From positions 1-64,000 of the forward strand of contig NZ_JALQDG010000030.1 of the NCBI RefSeq assembly GCF_023631325.1: 64,000 nt of DNA. Reading direction: 5' to 3'. The stretch is from Caballeronia sp. INDeC2. Its GTDB lineage: Bacteria > Pseudomonadota > Gammaproteobacteria > Burkholderiales > Burkholderiaceae. Shown here in pieces: positions 1 to 9,522 of this stretch; position 1 is the first letter of the stretch, and the number at the start of each line of letters is the position of its first letter. Both the position numbers and the translations under genes were made by a program. The notes under the pieces are model-generated. The model was not told the origin of the DNA and did no database searches. It was given only the letters and a program-made list of their open reading frames with translations.

Positions 1-1
1 G

Positions 2-847
<846 letters not shown>

Positions 848-850
848 AGT

Positions 851-2722
851 TCATCGGCCAGCGGCCTTCACGATGATCTGCGCCTGCGCATCACGCTCGA
901 TCGTCTTGAGCGCGGGAAGCGCCGCGCGAAACTCGTCGGGCGTGCAGACCTGCTTGCCGAAGCGCGCGTCGAGCGTGCGCGAAATCTGCACGACGTTGGT
1001 CGACGGATCGAAGAGATAGCGCGAGCGGTAGCGAAAGAAATCGCTCGTCAGATCCTGATCGGCGGGCACCTCGGCCACGCGCATCGTCTTCGGGAGCATG
1101 ATTTGCGAGACCTCGTCGAACGTGCCGCCGATGCACAGATACGGCTGTGTGCGCGTGCGCTCGGCGAGCCAGTTGCCCGTCGCCGTCGCGATGCCGCCCG
1201 AGAGGCTCGAAAGCGCGGGCAATGCCGTCGTGCCGGTCGGCCAGACGACATCGTCGAGCGTGCCGCGCAGGGTCGTCGCGAAGGGGCCGCCGGTTGCATC
1301 GACATCGCTCGTCGTCAGTGCGCCCGCGCCGCGCAGGTTCGTGAAGCGCAGCCGGTCCGCCGCGATCTGGTCGCGCCGCTGGGCGTTCGCGAGCCGCAGG
1401 TTCATCCGCTCGATCTCGGCGCTCCATCCCGCATCCTCGACCCAGTAGGCGAAGCTCGCCTCGCCTTGCGGCGCGACCTCGATCTGCAAACGCGCCGTGC
1501 GCGCGAGCGGCTGCGTCGCGGGCGTGCGGGCGAGCACGCCGCTGTTCACGAGGAGCGCGGGACGGTCCATGTCGGCGAGCGGAAGGAAGCCGAACTCGAC
1601 GCTCGACGCCGTGCTGTCCGCGTACATGTTCAGATCCGGCAGCCACGTGACGATGTGATTGATCGCGCCTGCCCCGTATCCCGGAACCGACGGCAGCGTA
1701 TAGACCGAGCCGAGGCCGATCAGCGCGGGCTCGTTGCGAATGCCGACGGCATCGAGCAGCGCGCCGTAGAGCGCGACGTGATCCTTGCAATCGCCGTAGC
1801 GGTTCGCGAGCACGTCGGTCACGCGATGCGGCACGGCGGGACTCTGACCGATGAACATCGCGACGTAGCGGATCGAATGACGCACCCAGTCGTAGAGCGT
1901 CCGGGCTTTCGCGCGGTGGTCGGCGTCGTTCTGCGTGAGAGATTGCGCGAGCGCGCGGATGGCGGGATCGCTCGCGCCGGGGTCCGCGGCGGCATCACGA
2001 TAACTTTTCGCAAAACTCGCGTAATCGGGAAAGGTCGTGACCATCAGACGGTCGCCGTACTGCGCGTAACCCACCGAGCCGCTTTCGATGCGCGCGATAC
2101 GCTCCCGCCGATAGGTGAACGCATAACGCGTGCGGCCGTTCTCCGTGACGGGCGGCTCGGCGATGTAGCCGCGCGCATCGGCATAAAGCGGCTTGTCCGC
2201 GGGCAGATCGAAGATAAGCCGCTGCTGCAACACGGGCCGTTGCCCCGGATCGACGTAATAGTTGAACTGCCCGGGAATCACCGCCGCCGCCTGGCTTTTG
2301 CGCGAGCGCAGATGCACCGTCGAGCCGACGCCCACCGCCGGAAAGATGATCGCGCGCAGTTTCGCGTCCTGAAACGTCGGCGCGCCCGCCGAGCGCGGCT
2401 CCTGGATGTCGCGGATCTGATCGGGAGAGACGTCGTGGCGCGCGCCGTTCGCATCGACCGAATAGGCCTCGACGATATCCACCTTCGACACGCTCTTGTC
2501 GTACCAGACGTAGCGCTGCGCGATCTCGTCGACGCCCGCCGACGTATTCGCGCGCAGCACGACGGCGTCGTCTTCGGTTAGGGAACCATCAGCGGCGACG
2601 ACGAACGCGTGAACGTCGCCGACGATGGTCGAGGGATCGTCGTCCGTCGCGGCGACGGCGCACGACCATGCGCACACGCCGGCGATGACGCACGCCAAAG
2701 CGAGAATGAAGCGACGAGCCAT
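851..2722 (-). CDS. Exported DUF3857 and transglutaminase-like domain protein
   Basis: This is a 623-aa protein. I chose the ATG at 2722 because it opens a clear signal peptide (MARRFILALACVIAG, cleavage near AVAA). An in-frame start 90 bases upstream would bury it. The N-terminal half matches DUF3857. A transglutaminase-like core follows with an intact Cys-His-Asp triad: Cys in YGDCKDH, His in INHIVTW and Asp in MYADSTAS. The C-terminus is a beta-rich tail typical of these periplasmic proteins. The family has peptidase or transglutaminase-like folds, but its substrate is unknown. It is convergent with the upstream FGE-like gene (3-bp gap) and divergent from the HPP operon. Confidence 0.85.
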   Translation of the reverse strand: MARRFILALACVIAGVCAWSCAVAATDDDPSTIVGDVHAFVVAADGSLTEDDAVVLRANTSAGVDEIAQRYVWYDKSVSKVDIVEAYSVDANGARHDVSPDQIRDIQEPRSAGAPTFQDAKLRAIIFPAVGVGSTVHLRSRKSQAAAVIPGQFNYYVDPGQRPVLQQRLIFDLPADKPLYADARGYIAEPPVTENGRTRYAFTYRRERIARIESGSVGYAQYGDRLMVTTFPDYASFAKSYRDAAADPGASDPAIRALAQSLTQNDADHRAKARTLYDWVRHSIRYVAMFIGQSPAVPHRVTDVLANRYGDCKDHVALYGALLDAVGIRNEPALIGLGSVYTLPSVPGYGAGAINHIVTWLPDLNMYADSTASSVEFGFLPLADMDRPALLVNSGVLARTPATQPLARTARLQIEVAPQGEASFAYWVEDAGWSAEIERMNLRLANAQRRDQIAADRLRFTNLRGAGALTTSDVDATGGPFATTLRGTLDDVVWPTGTTALPALSSLSGGIATATGNWLAERTRTQPYLCIGGTFDEVSQIMLPKTMRVAEVPADQDLTSDFFRYRSRYLFDPSTNVVQISRTLDARFGKQVCTPDEFRAALPALKTIERDAQAQIIVKAAGR

Positions 2723-2804
2723 AGGGAAGAGTCCGCGCCGCACGGGAGAAAACTCATCGTACAGGAGGACGCGCACGCCCGTTTCGCCGCGACAGATCGC
2801 AGCA

Positions 2805-2850
2805 TGCGACAATTTGTATCATATTGCGATATAATTTCGAGATTGTCGCA
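2805..2850 (+). promoter_or_regulatory. Promoter embraced by a 9-bp inverted repeat, upstream of HPP-marR-clc
   Basis: A perfect inverted repeat TGCGACAAT (2805-2813) and ATTGTCGCA (2842-2850) flanks an AT-rich core. Inside it a -10 TATAAT sits at 2830-2835, 18 bp after a plausible -35 GCGACA (2806-2811). One arm therefore covers the -35 and the other the expected start site. This geometry is typical of a repressor operator, and the MarR protein encoded in the operon is the obvious candidate. Seen: the repeat and hexamers. Inferred: binding by MarR. Confidence 0.55.
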
Positions 2851-2921
2851 CGCTTGCTTTCGCGCCATCGCTCCGGCGTGCCAGTGTGACCCTCCACTGA
2901 CTCTTCCGGAACGCTGAAAAA

Positions 2922-4076
2922 GTGACGCGTATCGCATTGCTTCGCTGGCTGCATGGCTTTCTTCCCGCTCCGGTCACGCTGCGCTGGGCCGAGCGGCTGC
3001 GCGCGGGTCTGGGCGCGCTGATCGGCATTGCGCTGACGGGCGGGCTCGCGCGTCTCATGCTCGGCGATGCATCGGCGATGCCCTTTCTCATCGCGCCGAT
3101 GGGCGCCTCCGCCGTGCTGCTCTTCGCCGTGCCCGCGAGTCCGCTCGCGCAACCGTGGTCGATCATCGGCGGGAACATCGTGTCGGCGACGGTCGGCGTC
3201 GCCTGCGCGATGCTCGTCCACGATCCGATCGACGCCGCCGCGCTCGCCGTCTGTCTCGCGATCTGCGCGATGTTCGCGCTGCGCTGCGTGCATCCGCCTT
3301 CGGGCGCGGTCGCGCTGACCGCCGTGCTCGGGGGACCGTCGATTCATGCGCTCGGCTTCGGCTTCGTGATCGCGCCGGTGGCGCTCCAGTCGGTCGCGCT
3401 GCTTGCGTCGGCGATCGTGTTTCATGCGCTGACGGGCCATCGGTATCCGCACGGCCACGCCGCGCCGCAACCCGCGAGCGCGCCGCCCGGCGCCGCGTCG
3501 TTTTCGCGCGCCGATCTCGAAGCCGTGCTGTCGCGGCGCAGCGAATTGCTCGACGTCGATCCGGACGATCTCGAAGCGCTCCTTCGCGAGACGCAGTTGC
3601 AGGCCTATGCGCGCCGTTTCACCGAGTTCACGTGCGCGGACATCATGTCGCGCGCAATCGTCTCCGTGACGCCCGATACGAGCGCGCAGGCGGCGCTCGC
3701 GCTCATCGACAGGCATCAGGTGAAGGCGCTGCCGGTGCTCGACGCGACGCGCCGCGTGTGCGGCATCGTCACCCGCGCGGATCTGGCGCCGGTGCGCCGC
3801 GGCGGCATCGTCGAGGGCATGAAGCGCGGGATCGAGCGCTTGATGCGCGGCCCGTCGACGACGCCGCCGCTCGTCGCCTCGCTGATGACCACCGACGTGC
3901 GCACCGTGAAGACGCACACCGCCATCGCCGAACTGGTGCCGATGTTCGCGCACTTGGGGCATCACCACATTCCGGTGGTCGGCGCGCACGATCAGCTTGC
4001 GGGCATGATCACCGAAACCGACCTGATCTCCGGCCTCTATCGACAAGCGTCCGCGGGCGAGCGCAAAAGCGCGTGA
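2922..4076 (+). CDS. HPP family membrane protein with C-terminal CBS pair
   Basis: This is a 384-aa protein with a GTG start. Residues about 25-175 form the HPP transmembrane domain. It has several hydrophobic segments and conserved motifs such as FLIAPMGASAVLLF, WSIIGGN and HPPSGA, the last containing the His-Pro-Pro that names the family. A hydrophilic linker follows, and then two CBS domains (about 235-380; ADIMSRAIVSV and SLMTTDVRTV). HPP proteins have been linked to nitrite transport in plants and cyanobacteria; bacterial CBS fusions are uncharacterised. It is the first gene of an apparent operon with marR and a ClC channel that also ends in CBS domains, suggesting both transporters respond to an adenine nucleotide. 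Confidence 0.88.
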   Translation: MTRIALLRWLHGFLPAPVTLRWAERLRAGLGALIGIALTGGLARLMLGDASAMPFLIAPMGASAVLLFAVPASPLAQPWSIIGGNIVSATVGVACAMLVHDPIDAAALAVCLAICAMFALRCVHPPSGAVALTAVLGGPSIHALGFGFVIAPVALQSVALLASAIVFHALTGHRYPHGHAAPQPASAPPGAASFSRADLEAVLSRRSELLDVDPDDLEALLRETQLQAYARRFTEFTCADIMSRAIVSVTPDTSAQAALALIDRHQVKALPVLDATRRVCGIVTRADLAPVRRGGIVEGMKRGIERLMRGPSTTPPLVASLMTTDVRTVKTHTAIAELVPMFAHLGHHHIPVVGAHDQLAGMITETDLISGLYRQASAGERKSA

Positions 4077-4099
4077 ATCGCTACGCCGACTGGAATCCG

Positions 4100-4510
4100 A
4101 TGAACACCTCTCGCAAACTCCACAAGCCGGACTTCGAGCAGTTGTCCGAATTCCGCTATCAGATGCGCCGCTTCGAACGCTTCTCCGAGCGCGCCGCGCA
4201 GGGCGAAGGCATCACGCCGCTGCAGTATCTGCTGCTTCTGCATATCAAGGGCTATCCGGGTCGCGACTGGGCGACGGTCGGTGAACTCGCCGAACGGCTG
4301 CAATCGCACCATCACGGCGTGGTGGCGCTCGTCACGCGCTGCGAGGCGGCCGGACTCGTGCGCCGCGCGCCGAGCGACGAGGATCGCCGTCAGGTGCAAG
4401 TGCATCTCGAAGCGCGCGGCGAAGACGTGCTCGAACGGCTCGCCGCGCTGCATCGCGCGGAGTTGAAGTCGCTCGAAGGCGCGTTTCGCGTCCCGCGCAT
4501 CGATCTTTGA
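4100..4510 (+). CDS. MarR family transcriptional regulator
   Basis: This is a 136-aa winged-helix protein. The ATG at 4100 follows the HPP stop by 23 bases; a longer frame starting inside HPP is an overlap artefact. MarR features include the helical N-terminus, the HTH (WATVGELAERLQSHHHGVVALVTR) split over helices 3-4, and the wing signature APSDEDRRQVQVHL with the conserved DxRxxxxxL pattern. MarR dimers usually repress their own operon and release DNA on binding small phenolic or oxidised ligands. The palindrome around the operon promoter (2805-2850) is a natural target. Its ligand cannot be read from the sequence. Confidence 0.9.
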   Translation: MNTSRKLHKPDFEQLSEFRYQMRRFERFSERAAQGEGITPLQYLLLLHIKGYPGRDWATVGELAERLQSHHHGVVALVTRCEAAGLVRRAPSDEDRRQVQVHLEARGEDVLERLAALHRAELKSLEGAFRVPRIDL

Positions 4511-4529
4511 ATCTCATGGAGCGCTGACC

Positions 4530-6293
4530 TTGGACCATCACAAACGCGACTTTTCGGTCAACGACCGGCTGCTGAAGATTTGCGGGCTCGCCGCGGTCAT
4601 CGGCGGGATCGCCACGCTCGCGGCCGTGCTGCTGCTCGGGCTCATCCATCTCTTCACGAATCTGTTTTTCTTCGGCACGTTATCGGTCGAGGACCGCTCG
4701 CCCGCGCTCAATACGCTCGGGGCTTGGGTGATCGCGATTCCGGTGATCGGCGGACTGATCGTCGGGATGATGGCGCGCTTCGGCTCGGAGAAGATTCGCG
4801 GCCACGGCATCCCCGAAGCGATCGAGGCGATCCTGTTCGGCAAGAGCCGCATGTCGCCGAAGGTGGCGATTCTGAAGCCGTTGTCGTCGGGCATCGTAAT
4901 CGGCAGCGGCGGGCCGTTCGGCGCGGAAGGTCCGATCATCATGACGGGGGGCGCGCTCGGCTCGCTGATCGCGCAATGTGTCGACGTGACGGCCGCCGAG
5001 CGCAAGACGCTGCTCGTCGCGGGCGCGGCGGCGGGCATGACCGCCGTGTTCGGCACGCCGGTCGCGGCGGTTTTGCTCGCGGTGGAACTGCTGCTCTTCG
5101 AATGGCGGCCGCGCAGCTTTCTGCCGGTCGCGCTCGCGTGCGCCGTCGCGGGTTTCGCGCGCGCGGCGGTGTTCGGTACGGGCGCGCTCTTTCCGCTCGA
5201 AACCCAGCCGCCGCAGATGATCTCGCTGCTTTCGTGCCTCGTTGCGGGGTTGCTGTCGGGCGCGCTGGCGTCGGGGCTGTCGGCGGCGCTCTACAAGCTG
5301 GAGGACGTGTTCGGCAAGCTGCCGATCCACTGGATGTGGTGGCCCGCGATCGGCGCGGTGTTCGTCGGCATCGGCGGGTATATCGAGCCGCGCGCGCTCG
5401 GCGTGGGCTATGACGTGATCGGCGATCTCTTGCATCAGCACATCGCGATTCAGGTGGCGCTGTCGATCCTTGCCGTGAAGGCGATCATCTGGGTCGCCGC
5501 GCTCGCCTCTGGGACCTCGGGCGGCGTGCTCGCGCCGCTCCTGATGCTGGGCGCGGGTCTGGGCACCGTGCTCGGCGCGATCCTGCCGGGCCACGACGCC
5601 GCGCTCTGGCCGCTCGTGTGCATGGCCGCGACGCTCGGCGCGACGCTGGGCGCACCGCTCACCGCGATCGTCTTCGCGTTCGGCCTCACGCACGATGCGA
5701 ACGCGCTGTTGCCGTTGCTCGCCGCGACGCTCGTCGCGCACGGTTTCGCGACCGTCGTGATGAAGCGCTCGATCATGACCGAGAAGATCGCGCGGCGCGG
5801 CTATCACATCTATCGGGAATACGGCGTGGATCCGCTGGAGCGCCATCACGTCGATGAAGTCATGACGCGCGACGTGCAGACCATCGACGCCGCCACGCCC
5901 TTGAGCGACGTGCTCGTGAAGCACTTCGGACCGCGGCAGGCGCATCGCGCTTATCCGGTGGTGCGTGACGGCGTGCTCGTCGGGATGCTGGATCGAGGGG
6001 CGCTTGGAACGTTCAACGAAGCGCAGACGAGCATCGGCGAGGCGTTGGAGCGGCTTCAGTCCGGCGCGCCGGTCTTCGCGCTGCCGGGAGAGCCGTGCCG
6101 GCTCGCTGCGACGCGCCTCGCCGTGAACGAACTGGAGCGCCTGCCCGTGGTCGCCGACAAGCAGTCGCTGCGGCTCGTCGGCATCGTGTCGCGCAGCGAT
6201 CTCGTCAAGCCCGCGCGCGCGCACTTCGACGAGGAACATCGGAGGGAACGGTTCAGGGGCTTTCGGCGGACGACGGCTTTGAGAAAGCACTGA
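4530..6293 (+). CDS. ClC-family chloride channel/transporter with CBS domains
   Basis: This is a 587-aa polytopic protein. The TTG start at 4530 is preceded by GGAG at 4517-4520. The ClC selectivity motifs are present: GHGIPE (near 93), GSGGPFGAEGPII, with the gating-glutamate position kept in GAEGP, and GTSGGVLAPLLMLGAGLG. Two C-terminal CBS domains (about 445-575; DEVMTRDVQTI and LVGIVSRSDLV) follow the membrane part. ClC proteins move chloride or other anions, sometimes fluoride or nitrate. The residue at the central serine position reads SGG rather than canonical GSGIP. It is the third gene of the HPP-marR-clc operon. Its last 41 bp overlap the end of the opposite-strand gene. Confidence 0.9.
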   Translation: MDHHKRDFSVNDRLLKICGLAAVIGGIATLAAVLLLGLIHLFTNLFFFGTLSVEDRSPALNTLGAWVIAIPVIGGLIVGMMARFGSEKIRGHGIPEAIEAILFGKSRMSPKVAILKPLSSGIVIGSGGPFGAEGPIIMTGGALGSLIAQCVDVTAAERKTLLVAGAAAGMTAVFGTPVAAVLLAVELLLFEWRPRSFLPVALACAVAGFARAAVFGTGALFPLETQPPQMISLLSCLVAGLLSGALASGLSAALYKLEDVFGKLPIHWMWWPAIGAVFVGIGGYIEPRALGVGYDVIGDLLHQHIAIQVALSILAVKAIIWVAALASGTSGGVLAPLLMLGAGLGTVLGAILPGHDAALWPLVCMAATLGATLGAPLTAIVFAFGLTHDANALLPLLAATLVAHGFATVVMKRSIMTEKIARRGYHIYREYGVDPLERHHVDEVMTRDVQTIDAATPLSDVLVKHFGPRQAHRAYPVVRDGVLVGMLDRGALGTFNEAQTSIGEALERLQSGAPVFALPGEPCRLAATRLAVNELERLPVVADKQSLRLVGIVSRSDLVKPARAHFDEEHRRERFRGFRRTTALRKH

Positions 6294-7509
6294 GATCGGC
6301 GGTCATTTCGGCAAGCGGCTGCGCCCACTCGCCCAGCTCGGTCTGTCGATAAAGACGCATCGACGGATACCACGGCGTGAAGCGCTGACAGTCGAGCCAG
6401 CGTGAATCGCATGCCTGCGCCAGCAAGACCCACACGGGGCGATTCAGCGCGCCGGCCAGATGCGCCGGGCCCGTGTCGACGGTGATGAGCAGGTCGAGCT
6501 TTTCGAGCACGCGGGCGGTGTCGCCGAAGGTCGAAAGATGCGGCGCCATGTCGATCACGCCGTGACGGTTCATGACGGCGCGTTCTGCTTCGCCGATCTC
6601 GCCTACCTGCAGCGAATAAAAACGGCAGGCGCCGCTGGACAGCACGGATTCGAGGCGTTCCAGCGGCATCGACCGATACGGCTCGTGACGCACGCCGCTC
6701 GAACTTTTCCAGATCAGGCCCACTCTCGGGAGTGTGGTTTCGACGCTCAAATGCGCGCTCGCCTCATCCGACAACACCTTGGCCGGATCGACGGCGATGC
6801 GCGCTGCGGGATTCACCGCCGGGAAATATGGCGAGCGCTGGTATCGCGAGTAAAGACTGAAGCCGAAAGTGATGCGATTGCAGCGCTCGATTTCGATGGC
6901 GCGCTGTTCCACCGTCGCCATCACTAGCGTCACCTCGTCGCTTTGGCGGAAAATCGCTTCCCATCCCGGAAGCTGCTCCAGGACGACCGCGCGCGCCCCT
7001 TCGCGAAGCAGCAGATCGATGTATCGCGAAAACTGCACGAAGTCGCCGAACCCGCCTTCCGCACAGATGAATATCCGCTTGCCCGCGACGGGTTCGTCCA
7101 TGCCGAGAAAATCGTCCGCCACGACATCCTTCCAAACGGGATGACTTTCCAGAATGAGTTGACGGAAGGCTTCGGCGTACGCCGGGCCGCGAATCATGCG
7201 GTGTCGCTCGTTCGCTTCGTGATACGTGCCGAGGATGAATTGCACGATCGAGAGCTCTTCGCCGATGATGTAGCGATTGACCTGAGACATGGACTCGTCC
7301 GCTAACGCGCGCTTCAGGTGTTTCTCGGCTTCCTCGTGCAGGCCGACAAAGCTCAAGTCGATACCCAACTGGCCGATCCAGCAGCCGGAATCATCGGAGG
7401 CGGACAACCGCGCGGCTAGGGCGCGGGCTTCGGCGGCGCGGCCGGCGAGTCGGAGCGCGCGGACCAGTTGCAGCGGCTCCATGGTTTGCAGATCGTTGTG
7501 GTGGGTCAT
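6253..7509 (-). CDS. TPR-containing GT9-like (heptosyltransferase-fold) protein
   Basis: This 418-aa protein has two parts. Residues about 10-115 are alpha-helical with TPR-like spacing of small and aromatic residues (AGRAAEARALA, GLHEEAEKHLKRAL). The rest resembles glycosyltransferase family 9: a GDFVQFSRY loop after IFICAEGGF, PRVGLIWKSSSG, and the C-terminal nucleotide-sugar signature LLITVDTGPAHLAGALNRPVWVLL followed by WYPSMRLYRQ. Such TPR-GT9 fusions usually lie in protein or surface glycosylation loci, but here no other glycan genes are adjacent. No signal peptide is seen, so it is likely cytosolic. The 3' end overlaps the ClC gene tail by 41 bp (convergent). Confidence 0.75.
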   Translation of the reverse strand: MTHHNDLQTMEPLQLVRALRLAGRAAEARALAARLSASDDSGCWIGQLGIDLSFVGLHEEAEKHLKRALADESMSQVNRYIIGEELSIVQFILGTYHEANERHRMIRGPAYAEAFRQLILESHPVWKDVVADDFLGMDEPVAGKRIFICAEGGFGDFVQFSRYIDLLLREGARAVVLEQLPGWEAIFRQSDEVTLVMATVEQRAIEIERCNRITFGFSLYSRYQRSPYFPAVNPAARIAVDPAKVLSDEASAHLSVETTLPRVGLIWKSSSGVRHEPYRSMPLERLESVLSSGACRFYSLQVGEIGEAERAVMNRHGVIDMAPHLSTFGDTARVLEKLDLLITVDTGPAHLAGALNRPVWVLLAQACDSRWLDCQRFTPWYPSMRLYRQTELGEWAQPLAEMTADLSAFSKPSSAESP

Positions 7510-7739
7510 GACAGACTGTTCTTGTCAGAAGTGGCTGGCGACGGGCGGGTATGCTACTTGTTCAAGAGGTCCGAAACGCAAAAAAACATAGCTTCAAGGT
7601 AGGCGCGGCGGCCCGGGGATGGAAACCAAGTTGCGTCATCGCCCGTTTCCCGGAGCGAAAGAATCGAACCGGCGCCATCGAGCAGAGATCGCGATATGCC
7701 CTTTCAACAGCCCAATCGCGCGACTCGCGCCGACCGACC

Positions 7740-8648
7740 ATGACCACCCGCCGCGACTTCCTCCGCGTCACCGCCGCCGCGCTCGCCGCCCGCGCAGCCG
7801 AAGCCGCCGAACCGCAGCCCGCCCAAGCCATGCACAAACGTCCCATCCCCTCGACGGGCGAGCCTCTGCCCGTCGTCGGCTGCGGCACCTGGCGCACCTT
7901 CGACGTGGACGACGACGCAGCCCGCCGCCGCGAACTCGCCGACGTGCTGCACGCGCTGTTCGCTGCGGGCGGCTCGGTGATCGATTCATCGCCGATGTAC
8001 GGTTCCTCCGAAGCCGTCGCGGGCGCGCTGCTCGCGCAATCGCACACGCGCGACAAGGCGTTCATCGCTACCAAGGTCTGGACCGACGGACGCGCGGCCG
8101 GCATCGCGCAGATGGAGCAGTCGATGCGCCTGTGGCGGACCGGTCGCATCGACCTCATGCAGATTCACAATCTGCTCGACTGGCGCACGCATCTCGCCAC
8201 CCTGCGCGAGTGGAAAGCCGCCGGCAAGATCCGCTATATCGGCGTCACGCACTACACGTCGAGCGCGTTTGCCCAGGTCGAGGCGGTGCTGCGTTCCGAA
8301 CGCGTCGATTTCGTGCAGATCAACTACGCTGCCAACGACCGCGACGCCGAAGCGCGCCTCCTGCCGCTCGCCGCCGAACGGGGCGTCGCGGTGATCGTGA
8401 ATCAGCCGTTCGGCGGAGGATCGCTGCTCGCGAGTCTGCGCGACCGGCCCCTGCCCGCGTTCGCGCAGGAACTCGGCTGCGCGTCGTGGGCACAGCTTCT
8501 GCTGAAATTCGTCCTGGGCAACGCCGCCGTGACCTGCGTGATTCCCGGCACGGGACGGCCCGAATACATGATCGACAACGCGCGCGCGGGCGTCGGTATC
8601 TTTCCCGACGAGGCGCTGAGACAGCGCATCGCTGTCGCGGTCGCATAA
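7740..8648 (+). CDS. Tat-exported aldo/keto reductase
   Basis: This is a 302-aa protein. The ATG at 7740 opens a twin-arginine signal (TTRRDFLRVTAAALAARAAEA), which argues against longer upstream starts. The mature part is an aldo/keto reductase barrel with the catalytic tetrad visible: Asp and Tyr in DSSPMYGSSE, Lys in IATKVW and His in MQIHNL. A C-terminal NADPH-binding region includes CVIPGTGRPEYMIDNARAG. AKRs reduce carbonyls with NADPH, a cofactor usually absent from the periplasm, so export would require folding with cofactor (as Tat allows) or an unusual role. It lies 10 bp upstream of the DUF1810 gene, probably cotranscribed. Confidence 0.88.
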   Translation: MTTRRDFLRVTAAALAARAAEAAEPQPAQAMHKRPIPSTGEPLPVVGCGTWRTFDVDDDAARRRELADVLHALFAAGGSVIDSSPMYGSSEAVAGALLAQSHTRDKAFIATKVWTDGRAAGIAQMEQSMRLWRTGRIDLMQIHNLLDWRTHLATLREWKAAGKIRYIGVTHYTSSAFAQVEAVLRSERVDFVQINYAANDRDAEARLLPLAAERGVAVIVNQPFGGGSLLASLRDRPLPAFAQELGCASWAQLLLKFVLGNAAVTCVIPGTGRPEYMIDNARAGVGIFPDEALRQRIAVAVA

Positions 8649-8658
8649 GGAGCAAACC

Positions 8659-9081
8659 ATGAACGATCCCTACAACCTGCAGCGTTTCGTCGATGCACAG
8701 GCGAGCGTCATCGACGATGTGCGCGCCGAACTCTCCGCCGGCCGCAAGCGCACGCACTGGATGTGGTTCGTGTTCCCGCAGATCGCCGGCCTCGGGCACA
8801 GCGCGATGGCGCAGCACTACGCGATTTCGTCGCGCGACGAGGCCCGTGCCTATCTCGCGCATGCCGTGCTGGGCGCGCGGCTCGTCGAGCTGACGCGCAT
8901 CGTCAACGGCGTAAAGGGGCGCGGCGCCGGGGAGATCTTCGGCTATCCGGACGACATGAAATTTCATTCGTCGATGACCCTTTTCGCGCACACCGCCGAC
9001 GACGCCGAAGTCTTCCAGGAAGCGCTGCGCCGCTATTTCGACGGCCACGCCGACGATGCCACGCTCGCGCGCCTGCAATGA
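8659..9081 (+). CDS. DUF1810 domain protein
   Basis: This is a 140-aa cytosolic protein spanning a complete DUF1810 domain. Recognisable pieces are YNLQRFVDAQ at the N-terminus, THWMWFVFPQIAGLGHSAMA, YAISSRDEARAYLAH, IFGYPDDMKFHSSMTLF and a final helical ALRRYFDGHADDATLARL. AGGAG lies a few bases before the ATG (AAGGAGCAAACC). The family is widespread in soil bacteria and its biochemical role is unknown. The gene follows the aldo/keto reductase closely and precedes a DUF2945 gene, so an operon of small accessory proteins is likely. Confidence 0.88.
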   Translation: MNDPYNLQRFVDAQASVIDDVRAELSAGRKRTHWMWFVFPQIAGLGHSAMAQHYAISSRDEARAYLAHAVLGARLVELTRIVNGVKGRGAGEIFGYPDDMKFHSSMTLFAHTADDAEVFQEALRRYFDGHADDATLARLQ

Positions 9082-9137
9082 CGGGCATGGTGGTTGCACG
9101 TCCCTGAAACGTCCACATCCTTCAGGAGCGAAGCGCC

Positions 9138-9353
9138 ATGAGCAAGTCCTTCAAGCTGCACGATCACGTCCGCTGGAACACGCCGCAAGGCGAGACGACG
9201 GGGCATATCGTGCGCATCCTCACCGAGCGCACGACGCTCGACGGCCATACCGTCAATGCGTCGCGCGACGATCCCCACTTCGAAGTCGAAAGCGACAAGA
9301 GCGGCAAGCGCGCCGTCCACAAGGGCGCCGCGCTCACGCGTCTGACGCACTGA
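9138..9353 (+). CDS. DUF2945 (HVA1/Tudor-like) small protein
   Basis: This is a 71-aa protein with good SD (CAGGAG) upstream of the ATG. The whole length matches the DUF2945/HVA1 pattern: KLHDHVRWNTPQGETTGHIVRI, then DGHTVNASRDDPHFEVESDKSGKRAVHKGAAL. This is a compact beta-barrel of the Tudor type found in bacteria and fungi, often called hypervirulence-associated but with no defined activity in bacteria. It is probably the last gene of the short operon beginning at the aldo/keto reductase. Confidence 0.85.
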   Translation: MSKSFKLHDHVRWNTPQGETTGHIVRILTERTTLDGHTVNASRDDPHFEVESDKSGKRAVHKGAALTRLTH

Positions 9354-9522
9354 ATCCGTCAACGCGAAGCGCCGCACGTTCGCACTATTGCAGTGCGCGC
9401 GGCGCAACCCGACACCGTTCCTGCAGAAACCACGATTAACGTTCAAACTTCTACCGCGCTGGAAGCTTGAATCGCGCATTTCCATTGAACCGGTTTGCCC
9501 AATCCTTTGAGGAATCGAACCA

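Noticed and set aside
1103..2581. 492-aa plus-strand open frame opposite the DUF3857 gene
   Set aside because: Arg-rich, repetitive translation with no domain; it is the antisense shadow of a high-GC gene whose other strand has signal peptide and catalytic triad.
3155..4099. Long 5' extension of the MarR frame into the HPP gene
   Set aside because: The upstream 315 codons are an Arg-rich overlap frame; the MarR fold starts at the ATG at 4100.
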